From positions 21,346,356-21,410,355 of the forward strand of contig OX463780.1 in assembly GCA_949825025.1 (NCBI GenBank): a stretch of 64,000 nt of DNA, given 5' to 3'. Source of the DNA: Siphlonurus alternatus (Eukaryota; Arthropoda; Insecta; Ephemeroptera; Siphlonuridae). Both the position numbers and the translations under genes were made by a program. The notes beneath the pieces were generated by a model. That model was not told where the DNA came from. It saw only the letters and a list, made by a program, of their open reading frames with translations, and searched no databases. Numbering within the stretch: position 1 is the first letter of the stretch; each line of letters starts with the position of its first letter. Below are positions 50,601 through 60,335 of the stretch, piece after piece.

Positions 50601-53600
50601 AGCTTATGATCATACTTTACATGCACTACCAGCTGAGGTTGATCAGAAACTTACTTCAGGGTGTATACCAACTGGAAAAACCTGGAAAACCGGGAAATAT
50701 CATGGAATTTCGAAAAAACTTGCAAATAACCTGGAATTCTCACATTTTTCAGTATTCGTTTTTTTAATTATGCATGCAATTTCAATGACTAAAATCTTGA
50801 TAACATACAGTTTTGGTTTTTAATTTTTTTTATAAGTTCTAATATTCAAATAAATTATAAAACTTATTCAAGTATTGGAGATGAAAATTAGGGGAAAAAA
50901 AGTGTGCAAACGCGGCGTAAAAAGATCGCGATTTACGAGAGATCGCCTACGTTATAGTGATGTCAATATTATTTCAGATGCATAGTTAAATATTTACTGA
51001 AAGATGTTTGAATGTTTCAAATAGTAATGTATACAACAAAAAATACTCCTTTTTCAAGTGAAACAATTTAAAACTTAATGAACTTTAAAAAAAAAAATGC
51101 ATGCATGCATGCAGTGGTGTAAAGATCGGCAATTTACGCGAATTATACTAATTTAAAAAGTTGTTTGTTTGATGAGGATAGCAAAAATCTACATTATAAT
51201 TAAACATATTTCATCAAAACAACTGCAAAAAATTCTAGTATGTACAAATTATGATACTGTAAATGCCCCGTTTATATAATATAATTTGATGTGAATTCAC
51301 TTTATCTCTTTAAAAGTACTAGTAAAATTGAGTTGCCGCAGGTGGAAAAAGGGTTATATCCAAGCCCAATTGTGATTGAATTTTTGAGCCTTGGTTACAT
51401 AAAAAATAATTTTTTCAGGCCACTTTTGCACCTATTAAGTTTGGAAAGATAACTATACTTGTCTTTCCAAATTCAGGTTCAAAAGTGATCAGAAAGAAAA
51501 TATTGTTGATGCTGCTGAGGCTCAAAAATTCAATCCCAGTTTGGCTTGGATATAACCCCTTTTGATCCTTTGGAGTCACCATTAATGCATTGCTGTTTTT
51601 TTCGACAATTTTCTCTCAAATCCAAAAATTTAGGAACTATAAATTAGAGGATTTTTTAGTAAATTCGTGAAATAGAGTTTTCAATCATTTCAGAAAATTT
51701 CCAATCTATTTCCCTGTATAAAATTTGCTTCTTTCGTAATATCAAGATTTAATATACATTATATTCATGCATGCAAATACCATACAGTATATATGATGTA
51801 ATTATTTTATATTATATTGTCACCAGAAAAGTTAATTTAGATATATGTACCTCAATTTTCGTATTGCTTTGTACGATTTTCGATTGTTCCCTATTATATC
51901 ATATAAGTTTAGTATATTTATAATAAAATATATACTCGTATATCAGGGGCGTAGACAAGGGGGGGGGTTTGGGTGTTATAACCCCCCCCCCCCTTGAGAG
52001 CTGAACCTAAGTAAATTTTAAGGGAAAAATAACAAAAAATGGTACTCGAAGGATACGATTTAGATAAAATTTTATGAAAAATTTTCTTTAAAAAAAAATA
52101 AAAATTTATATGCCCGAAACTCATCGTTAATATATCTTATTTAATTTATTTAAAATCCGTCTACAGTATATATTATTATTATTTAAATATGCTATAATTA
52201 TATTATTTAATTCCAATGTGCTTTTTTCGTCATCGTTAAGTTATTTATGTTTTTATAGACAACAATTTAAAATATAAAAAATGTTGAAAACATTCCCCGC
52301 ATGATGTTCAGCATAAAACTAAAAATTATAATATGTATTATATTTTATTATTTTTTTGTTAATTATATAGGTATATTACATCTTTCAATTAATTGCCAGT
52401 TTTATTGTCTAATATATATATATATATATATATATCAGGGGCGGCTCGTACTATAGTACTGCGGTACTGCAGCCCCCCCAGAAATTTTGGGAACAAACAC
52501 ACAATTAGAAATATCAAATAATCCTATAATTTTTCTGAACTTTCCAGCAAATTTTTATCAGTTCTAACATTTAAAATCATGAAATTTTTGCCGCTGCCGC
52601 GTAAATTTATTCCCTCAGCGCTGCCCAGCGGAAGGTACTGCCACTACTAGCAGTAGCCCAAAGCAGTGTTCCCACTCTCTTTCTCCTCCTCTTCAACTCC
52701 CACTCAAGCCGTGTGATTTTGGAGCGATCGGGGACTGTGCGATCAGCAGTACCCGCAAGCTCATTGGTTCTGTTGAACCAATGAGCTTGTGGTATTTGAC
52801 ATGCGGGAATAATTTTGAACAACACTTCGAAGACCTTTCCTGTAATATGGTTTCATTGAGCAGATTAACAAAATTTTAATTACATTCATCAGTGAATATA
52901 CTAACAAAGATTGACTAAATATATTGAAGCATCTGAGGAATGAAGACCAGCACTTTTATTTTACTTTAATAAAAATATGACTGTCCCAAAAGAACCAACA
53001 CTTTTGTCTTTTGAAAATTAAGTGGTGCATGCATGTAAACAATCGTGAGATCTCGCGTTCGAACAACGACAACAACAGGTTTCTTACTAACCACGCAGTT
53101 AGCGCCAGTCTAACTCGATGGCACTAAACGTCGATCGAATAAATTAAGTGAGAAATCTGGATAACTTAATTCGTTCGTGAATCGCGCCCATGTATTTTAT
53201 TATAAATTATAAGTTTACCAGGAACAAGTCGATATATTATGCATGGGAGCTATTTATTTATTAATTATATATATTCACTACAGCATTTTATACCATTAAT
53301 GTGAAAATTCAAACATAAAAATAAAACAATAAAACAAAAACAAGTTGTAAAAGTGTACGAGTATACAAAATATAAGAAAACGTTAACTACTCCAGGATGA
53401 GAAAAATATATATAGCTTATTTTCCCGGGTTTGCGTGTACCGGCAGTACATTATTTAGCAGCAAATATGCGATAGTAATCAAAGAAATATTGCATGGCTA
53501 AAAAAAAAATAAAACAATAATAAAAAAATTGGGATCTTTGATCTGTTATACCGCTCGAGAGGGATTCTAGGAATTTTCGGTGTAAGACATTTCGGTGTAA

Positions 53601-56600
53601 GGAATGTTCGGTGTAAGCGTTCGGTGTATATTGACAACATATATGTACTGATCCGACTATTGATATATATAGTATAAGTTCTTCTAGTTCTTCTAATTCT
53701 GACCTCAAATAGAAAAACTATTAATAAATTGAAAAACAATTACATTATTTTATATTTAACAGTTTTATTAACGTTGCACCAAATTTTCCTTACGCTGAAA
53801 ATTCCTTGCACCGAATCTTCCTTTCACCAAGATCTCTTTACACCGAAAGTTCCGTACACCGAACGCTTACACTGAACATTCCTTACACCAAAATGTCTTA
53901 CACCGAAAATGCCGGATACCTGATAGGCGATGTAGAGGAGAACATTTTATTTTATTTTTTTTTCGTAATTTTCATGACTGAGATTTTTTTTAGCATTAAG
54001 TCAGCTGATCCGTGTTATCTCTACCTTAACAGGATTACGATTATTTTTTTCTCAATTAAATAAATACTAATAATATTGAAATAATGTTTAATGATGCAAT
54101 TTTTTCTTATATAAATTTCATTTTTTATTTTTTTATTAAATTTTGTCTTTAAAAATTTATATTAGATTCTGGTTGTTGCCTAATTTTGTACATATTGTAT
54201 ATACCATGATCGATTTATTTGATGTTCATTATATACATTGCGTAAAAATTATACCAGACATTCAGGTTTCATATTAACAATGCAGTTTGAATGCAGTTTG
54301 ATTGACACTATTATTTAAAAAAAAGGGCTTAAAACAATATTTATTTTTATATAAATATATGTTTCTTACCACGTGAAAGGACTTATGAATTAAAAAAAAT
54401 AATTAAAAATTGGATATTATATTAAGTTTGAAACATTCAATCACGATTTCAAAAGGGCTCGCATAAGTGCATGTCATAACAATTAAATTATAAATATAAT
54501 GCATGCATTTTTTGATTTTAGATAATTTCTGCTTCGTTGTTGAGAGCATTATTATATGATTTTGTCATAATTTTACCCAAAAAAAGGGGCGTGTCCTTAA
54601 AAAAAATCGCACCTGCGGCGGGCCATTGGGGGGCTCCGCCACCCAAACCCCCCCATGGTGTTCTGCGGGTCCCATGTCAGGCAGCACCCCCACGGAAAAG
54701 GGGCACGAGCCGCCCTGATATATATATATATATATATATAATACTGTACCATTGTACATATCTTTAATTTTATTATTGTCTATTAAAATTAAAAAAATTT
54801 AAATTTATTTAATGTGGTCTATTTTATTATAAGAAAAAGTAGTGACAAAAATATTGTAACTACATAATTTACGATTTACAAATATAAGAAATTTGCTGCA
54901 ACTTTTCATCGAAAATAATTAGAGTCCCTTTTTCAAAAAAATCGCGCATCCTGAAACTAATTAAAATAATATAAAAGTGGTTTAGATGAATTACTTGATT
55001 TAATTAAAATTATTTACTCAAAGCTTTATTTATTACGTTGGTGCATGTACTGAAAAGAAATTAAAAAAATGGGGTGCAAAAAATATAAAATGTTAAAAAA
55101 ATTGCATCAGGCCATACATTCTCTATAATAGTATTTTTTCATAATTTTACCCTAAAAAAGGGGCGTGTCCTTAAAAAAAATCGCGCCTGCGGCGGGCTAT
55201 TGGGGGGCTACGCCCCCCAAACCCCCCAGTGAGCTGTTCTCAATCTTGAAGAACCCCCCCCCCCTTGGACAAATCCTGGCTACGCAACTGTCGTATATAT
55301 ATAATTAAAAAATATGTATTGTATTAATTTCATTAGTTCCATCTAAAAAATTGAGCATAAATTTTTTCTAAAATTCAAAAAAATTTGCTCGCTACGCTCG
55401 CAATTTGTACACCATCATGTACTATTTTTTATATACCGTATAATATACTGGTTATTTTTTAAAAATAGATAGAAACACATGATAGAAAAAGATTTGTTGG
55501 GAAGGGAGACAGTTCGAGCTTTTAGCCGTCAGTGACCCAGCAAAAAGAGACTCTTTTTGCTGGGTCACTGACGGCTAAAAGCTCGAACTGTCTCCCTTCC
55601 CAACAAATCTTTTTCTATCATATGTGTTTCTATCTACTTTTAAAAAATAAATATCGCTTAGTTCGATTTTTTTTTCAAATAATTAATGTATTATTTGAAT
55701 TAGTATTACTGGGTTGCATTTTTTTTCATGATCTGTACACTTTAAATTGAAATATTAATGCCTAGGTCTTTAGAGAAACAGAAAAAAAAACACGTAAAAT
55801 ACCAAGATTTTATTTTTTTTTTTTTCCCCTTATGAAATTTAAACATTGGACAATACCTTAAAAATTGCATGGTTCAAGATTTTAGTGTTCGCCCCCCCCC
55901 CCCCCCCCTCCTTGAACGCTAAAAAAATACCTGGAGATTTTTAAAAATCTCTGGAAAAACCTGGAAAACTCATGGAATTTCATTAGTGAATATTGGTATA
56001 CACCCTAATACTTAAAAAATTATGTCTAGTTGTTCTCCCCTAAAGAAAAACACTTTTCTTTTTTATCAGACCCTTCAGTATCAAATATGATTTTTAAAAA
56101 ACTGATAGCTTGGTTCTTCAGGTAGAAGATCTACGTAAGAAAAAGTTGGCTGCAGAGCAGGAGTACCGCAACTCCATGCCAGCTTCAAGCTACCAACAGC
56201 AGAAGCTGAGAGTGTGTGAAGTTTGCTCCGCCTACCTTGGTATCCATGACAATGACAGGCGACTCGCAGACCACTTTGGAGGCAAGCTTCACCTGGGCTT
56301 TATCAAGATTCGAGAGAAACTGTCTGAGTTAACTGTAAGTGTAAGTAGCATGCTGCTCTCTGTATCAGCATTTTTTATTATTTTATTTTTTGATTAAACA
56401 CTTTAATTATTTACATATACCAAGTTATTAAAATATTGTAGGCAGTTGACAAACCTTTAAGTATATAGATTCTTATGTGCAACAGTGCAACAGTAATTAG
56501 GACTTCATTTAGCCCTCGATTTTGGTATAGAACTAAAACTTAAATTGTGCCAAAGGGGCTTGTTGAATTCCAGTCTACAGTTTATCTTCAAATTGTTTTC

Positions 56601-58450
56601 CTGGAATTTAAGAAAATTTAATCAGAATAATAAATAATACAAGCAGTTGCAAGGGGTTTGTCACAAATCAGATTTCAAATGTGAGATAGTGGAAATAATA
56701 ATTTTGCAACTTTGAATATTGTGCATCTAAATTTCTACCGCAGCATAGTTTTTTTTATTGTTATTATTTTCTGCAATTCTTATGATGAAATTCTATTGAA
56801 TCTTGAAGTCAAAAGCTTGTGATATTGTTTTTACATGCACTACCAACTGAAGGATCACTGCAGTACTGTAATTTAATTTAAACTGAAAACTATGTTTGTG
56901 TTAAGTTACGTGATGTAAATATAATAATATTTAAAACCCCAAAATGTACAGGAACATGGTGTGACTTGAGGTTTGTTTGTGCTCAGGTCACAATGGAGGA
57001 ACGTAAGCTGAAGAAGCGAGAAGAGAAGGATAGGGAGCGTGAAGAGCGCGATCGAGCCAATGTTGGTGCCATGGGAGATGGTCCTCGCGGTCGCAGTAGG
57101 GAGAGTGATCGTTCGTCTCGCCAGTCTCGCAGATCTCGCAGCAGGGAGCGCTCTCGGGGCCAGCGTAGAGCTTCACGGTCACGGTCACGTTCTCGCAGCA
57201 AGAGCAGGAGCTCCAGGTACATTATTACATTGTTTGTAGGACACTGAGTAGATTAAGATTGTTAAGTTAAGTTCATTTAAGGCTTAAGTTATTTACCTTG
57301 CATTTCTTAAAGTAGAAACAAGCTTGATATTTACTCATTATATTGTATGTTTAAATTTTTTTTTATCTAACTAGTTTCTGAGGTTGTTGCAATGATGAAA
57401 TTTTAATATATCGAATCTCGAAGCATCTAGCTTATGATAATACTTAACATGCACTACCAACTGAGGCAAATCAGAAACAATAATAGCTAGCTAGTGGCTT
57501 TAAATGATATTATGATAAAAAATGGTAACAAATTTAAAAAGAACACCCGGCTTCACACTTAGAATATTTTGCAGATGAGGTAGATAAAATGTGTGTAGCT
57601 GTTGTGTGATGTCAGTAAGCCACACGTCAGGTCTCTCAGGGCGCCTGCCCCGCAGCGTCAGGAAGGGAAGGATGACCCGGTGGTTGGTCGCAGGTCACAG
57701 CGTTCCCGCAGTCGCAGTAGGGGCCAGGCTCATCACCGTTCAGGATCCCGCGATGAGAGGAGACGTTCCCACTCGAGGGAGAGGCGCAGGGACAGTCGAC
57801 GCGACCGGTGAGTTAAACTGTACTACTTTGAAACTTACAGTTTTGCCACAAACCTTGTTTTTTACTTCTCTGACACTTGACAAGATTCAAGACTATTATC
57901 AAAACTTTTATTTATTGAATGTTCTGTATTGAATTTTTTGAAGATTCAGAGAAGTAAAAAAATCTGTAGTATGCCTAATATTTTGGTTTATACTCGTTTG
58001 TTTTTCCCATCAAGCTGTTTCATTTTTCCATAAGCTATAAGGCAAATTTGTAACAGCTGATTTAAAAAATAAAAAGTACACATACAGAGAATCAGGTCTT
58101 TGTCCGTCCTCTAACATTACCTGATATCTGGAGGGTTTAGGGCAGCAAATACCACTGATGTAATGGCTAGGGAATAAAAAAACATAGCCATAATTTAATT
58201 TCTTTTATCCATAGACTACAAGAATATTACTCTACTTAAACAATTACAAATGTTTTCAATAAACCAATGATGATAATTTTATTGAATCATTGAAGTCAAT
58301 AGCTAATGATAGTATTTTAACATGCACTACCAACTGATGGAATATTGAAACATTTCAATACACTCATTTTTTATTATGTTTAACTCTCGTCAACAATTAA
58401 TAGGACGACTGTTCTGTTCCAGAGACTACTACAACGGAAGTAGATACTAA
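44664..58450 (+). CDS. LUC7L: LUC7-like U1 snRNP-associated splicing factor
   Basis: LUC7 proteins bind U1 snRNP and tune 5' splice-site choice in the nucleus (family knowledge). Nine coding exons: 44664-44724, 45300-45394, 49237-49335, 49935-50054, 50391-50489, 56122-56334, 56987-57216, 57640-57807, 58423-58450. All phases fit, giving 370 residues, close to human LUC7L. N-terminus MSAHDQIRAMLDQLMG is diagnostic. The first zinc finger spans exons 2-3 (VCKSFLLACCPHEILCS ... GECPKIH). A coiled coil follows (exons 4-5). The second zinc finger is in exon 6 (CEVCSAYLGIHDNDRR ... HFGGKLHLG). The RS-rich tail fills exons 7-8. The gene ends DYYNGSRY. An acceptor 9 bases upstream of exon 8 would keep the frame. 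Introns 3-8 each hold a box C/D snoRNA, intron 2 a candidate poison exon, and intron 5 a nested transposon block. Confidence 0.96.
45944..46185. mobile_element. Palindromic MITE GATGGTGTTCCGTCAAAAACG in LUC7L intron 2
   Basis: gatggtgttccgtcaaaaac pairs with the complement ending caccatc. The arms pair throughout (ccgagatggtc, actatgggtttccaggta) to an AT-rich centre near 46062. Near-perfect arms suggest a young insertion. A possible worn relative lies at about 60966. Confidence 0.88.
46268..46372 (-). mobile_element. tRNA-like sequence, probable SINE head or tRNA pseudogene
   Basis: On the minus strand, ccgagtggtctcatggttaa (D-arm/A-box-like) is followed by an anticodon-arm-like cttggccgcgaatgcgag and a B box gggttcgggtcccacc. 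Position 33 of the anticodon loop is C instead of the invariant T, and the acceptor stem is poor, so a working tRNA is unlikely. No shared SINE body was found. Confidence 0.5.
48467..48644 (+). other. Candidate alternative (poison) exon in LUC7L intron 2
   Basis: A pyrimidine-rich tract and CAG acceptor precede 48467, and a consensus donor gtaagt follows 48644. Spliced after exon 2 (phase 0), it reads 53 codons (SLLCKSTKLLPVIVITR...) and then a TGA about 20 bases before the donor. Its length, 178 bp, is not a multiple of three. The segment is markedly GC-richer than the intron around it. No homologue is recognised, so this is a prediction from splice signals and composition. Confidence 0.35.
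49766..49841 (+). ncRNA. Box C/D snoRNA, copy 1, in LUC7L intron 3
   Basis: Box C atgatga at 49771-49777, box D ctga at 49833-49836, and an internal C'-like cttatgata. The guide acatgcactaccag lies immediately upstream of box D. An external stem gtttctg (49754-49760) / cagaaac (49844-49850) brings the ends together. Box D is 98 bases before the next exon, a usual spacing for splicing-dependent intronic snoRNAs. Confidence 0.85.
50227..50303 (+). ncRNA. Box C/D snoRNA, copy 2, in LUC7L intron 4
   Basis: Box C atgatga at 50232-50238 and box D ctga at 50295-50298. It shares the guide acatgcactaccag, the internal gaatcttgaag and a C'-like ctaatgata with its paralogues. A short external ttttc/gaaaa stem is possible. 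Box D is 92 bases before exon 5. Confidence 0.85.
50559..50641 (+). ncRNA. Box C/D snoRNA, copy 3, in LUC7L intron 5
   Basis: Box C gtgatga at 50564-50570 and box D ctga at 50633-50636, same guide acatgcactaccag. External stem gtttctg / cagaaac (50644-50650) as in copy 1. A large transposon block begins at 50657, only about 20 bases beyond box D. Confidence 0.85.
51351..51564. mobile_element. Palindromic MITE with aaggggttatatcc ends
   Basis: agggttatatccaagcccaa and ttggcttggatataaccccttt are inverted (ends compared over about 17 bases). The arms pair through attgaatttttgagcc and a central tttggaaagata/tctttccaaa. Confidence 0.75.
52436..54717. mobile_element. Inner hAT-type element, CAGGGGCGGCTCGT ends
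   Basis: CAGGGGCGGCTCGT on the left and acgagccgccctg on the right are inverted. Flanking atatatat on both sides fits an 8-bp duplication, but lies in a TA run and so is weak evidence. Contains a short hairpin (caagctcattggttc / gaaccaatgagcttg near 52757-52792) and a further palindrome at 53571-53915. Confidence 0.78.
53571..53915. mobile_element. Palindromic element made of repeated TTCGGTGTAAG units
   Basis: The left part has gaattttcggtgtaagacat and three further ttcggtgta units. The right part has the complements (tacaccgaacgcttacac, cttacaccgaaaatgcc). It is followed at 53919-54000 by a piece resembling the TTAA MITE arm (gatgtagaggagaacatttt). Confidence 0.65.
55452..55650. mobile_element. 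Near-perfect 199-bp palindrome
   Basis: Arms of about 98 bases pair with very few differences around a centre aaaagagactcttttt at 55546-55561. The arms contain agggagacagttcgagcttt and its complement. A single copy in the window; the arm identity implies a very recent or conversion-maintained insertion. Confidence 0.85.
56777..56855 (+). ncRNA. Box C/D snoRNA, copy 4, in LUC7L intron 6
   Basis: Box C atgatga at 56782-56788 and box D ctga at 56847-56850, guide acatgcactaccaa, internal gaatcttgaag. An outer ctgca/tgcag stem is possible. Box D is 136 bases before exon 7. Confidence 0.83.
57387..57469 (+). ncRNA. Box C/D snoRNA, copy 5, in LUC7L intron 7
   Basis: Box C atgatga at 57392-57398 and box D ctga at 57461-57464, guide acatgcactaccaa, internal gaatctcgaag and C'-like cttatgata. 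External stem gtttctga / tcagaaac (57374-57381 with 57471-57478). Confidence 0.85.
58262..58342 (+). ncRNA. Box C/D snoRNA, copy 6, in LUC7L intron 8
   Basis: Box C atgatga at 58267-58273 and box D ctga at 58334-58337, guide acatgcactaccaa, C'-like ctaatgata. Its external stem differs from the others in sequence but is kept: tttcaata upstream pairs with tattgaaa (58343-58350). Box D is 85 bases before the last exon. Confidence 0.85.
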
Positions 58451-60335
58451 AGGAAGAAAAAGGTGGCGTCTGTTCCTCTTGTTTTCTAGCATGCAACCTG
58501 TTGTAATCTCTTGAACTACGACTTGTGTCTAGCTTCACATTCTTGGTGTGCCCTTTGACATGTAGTGATGACATCGTGAGGCATTGTATATTTTAAAACC
58601 TAAATTAATTTAAAAATAAGAATGAAAGAAAAAATGAGGGTCAGTTAATAAAAGTTTAAAAATAATAGGGGTGTGCAAAATTGAATCATGTTAGATCAAC
58701 TATCATTATTGTATAATTTTATTATTATCAATAATTTTCCGAGTTTCTTTATTTTAACTTATTTTTTTATTGTTAATATCATCATTATTATTTCATTGTT
58801 GTTTGAAGCAGTGTATTTTGGTGTAGTGATGCTATAATTGATCATACGATCACTGAAATTTAAGGGAAAGGGAACGCCAGAGTTGCGCCGCGATCGCAGC
58901 ACCTCTATATCAATATTCAAATTGTCCCACTCTAAAGATACCACGCAAGTCACGGCAGTTTTATATTCAATTTATTTATAAATAATGAGTTAAATAATAA
59001 CTGTTATGGTTGTTTTATTTATAAAACTTTTTTTTCACTACTATAAAACATTTTTGGAAAGTTTTTACTTTAGGTGAGTGGATTATAAACGTTGTTTTGG
59101 TTCATTAGTCAGCCTGTTTCATTCGCCAGTTGTTTAATGGCCGACCAAAAAGGGGTGTGTGAGACGTGCGAGTGTCAAAAATCGTGCAGTTATTATCAAT
59201 TTACGTCGCTCCCACTCTCATAATTGTGTTTTTTTTTTTGCTGTGAAGGTTTGTCCTAGTGCATTAAGTTTGTTTCTAGTTTTTTTTTAAAATCGGACGA
59301 TTGGATTATAGAATTTTTCTAATGTCACTGAAATGCAGCGTATGCTTGTTCAATAAATGGGTTTAGTTTCAATACACGTAACTCGGAAACTAGATCGTAT
59401 TTGTATTGACGATATTTTAAGAGCTAATGAACGACATAGAGGAGAATATTTTAAAATATTTTTGGAGGAACAAATGAGAGTGGAAAATTTAACATTGGTG
59501 GCGTTACCTTACCCTTAAGCTATTTTTGTTAGCAATTTTACTTGGTGAGATTCACTGATAAAAATGGATCAATGTTTTATTCAAAAATCATGATAAAAAA
59601 TTACTGGGAACAAGATAATGTTGTAAATTGTAACCAGGATCCTTTACTTTAGTTGCACCTTATTTTAATTGTTGATTTGCTTTGTTTTTGCTTTTAAAAG
59701 GTACCATTGATTATCTTATTGAAATTTGTATATTTGTGGTATAAAAGTTTGTGGCATTTATTTCATTTTCTTTTATAAACTTTGCACAATGGCTTGTTTC
59801 AGTAGCAGAAATTGTAACTGGTTTGCTTTTTATGTTGATACTCAATTTTACAACTAATGGGTGACAACATCAAAACTACTTGCAAGATTTTGACCCTGGA
59901 GAAAACCGCTTACGGGCATCTGATTTTGTTTTATTAATAATATTTTCATTGAGATGTCACATTATTATTTGTAATGTATGTATACACCAGAAGTTCAAAT
60001 AATAAGAATTTCAAATTATCAGTCAGTAATTTTATTTCATTTCACAATTTATGGATGTTGACGATATACAGTATTCCAGTTTTCAGTCTTACAATAATCT
60101 TTAATGAAAAACAATAAAAATTATGTAGTTGGTAAATTATTTTCTGCTTCTTTTAGTAAAAAATTAATTTTAATTATGTTGTTTCACGAGTTCAAACAAA
60201 ATTAATGATTTAGTACTCAAGTATTAATATTTAATAATGGTATGAAAATCAATTTTAATGCAGATAAAAAATAAGTCGGGATTTAACAAGATGAATGAAT
60301 ATAAGGAAGAAAAAACATTGTTGGCTCAACAATCA
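58451..60335. other. Tail-to-tail region between LUC7L and PSMD10
   Basis: Contains the 3' UTRs of both genes and a long TTAA element (58860-59518). Apart from that I see only AT-rich sequence. Confidence 0.5.
58860..59518. mobile_element. Long diverged relative of the TTAA MITE family
   Basis: Starts TTAAGGGAAAGGGAACGCC and ends ggcgttaccttacccttaa. The right arm still shows aactagatcgtatttgta and gacatagaggagaa seen in the short copies, while the left arm is different. The extra interior of about 300 bases, absent from the short copies, has no coding frame. Could be an intermediate or a progenitor relic. Confidence 0.6.

Larger units (their letters stand above)
51944..55290. mobile_element. 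hAT-type element with exact 8-bp target duplication tcgtatat
   Basis: Begins CAGGGGCGTAGACAAGG and ends CCTGGCTACGCAACTG. tcgtatat occurs immediately outside both ends (51936-51943 and 55291-55298). The subterminal module ggggcgtgtccttaaaa-aatcgc-cctgcggcggg at about 55157-55195 is shared with the inner element and with 10618-12115. No transposase frame. A second hAT-like element is nested inside. Confidence 0.88.
50657..56006. mobile_element. Nested transposon block filling LUC7L intron 5, bounded by AGGGTGTATACCAA repeats
   Basis: cagggtgtataccaa at 50657 and ttggtatacaccct ending 56006 are inverted. Each is followed inward by related sequence (cctggaaaaacctggaaaac at the left; ctggaaaaacctggaaaact before the right end). 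Flanking 8-mers do not match exactly. Inside are a MITE (51351-51564), a hAT-like element (51944-55290) with another inside it, and a palindrome (55452-55650). Without the block the intron would be about 280 bases, similar to its neighbours. Confidence 0.55.

Noticed and set aside
56983..57222. Minus-strand frame rich in Arg and Leu
   Set aside because: It is the complement of the RS-coding LUC7L exon 7; repetitive RS codons keep other frames open by composition.
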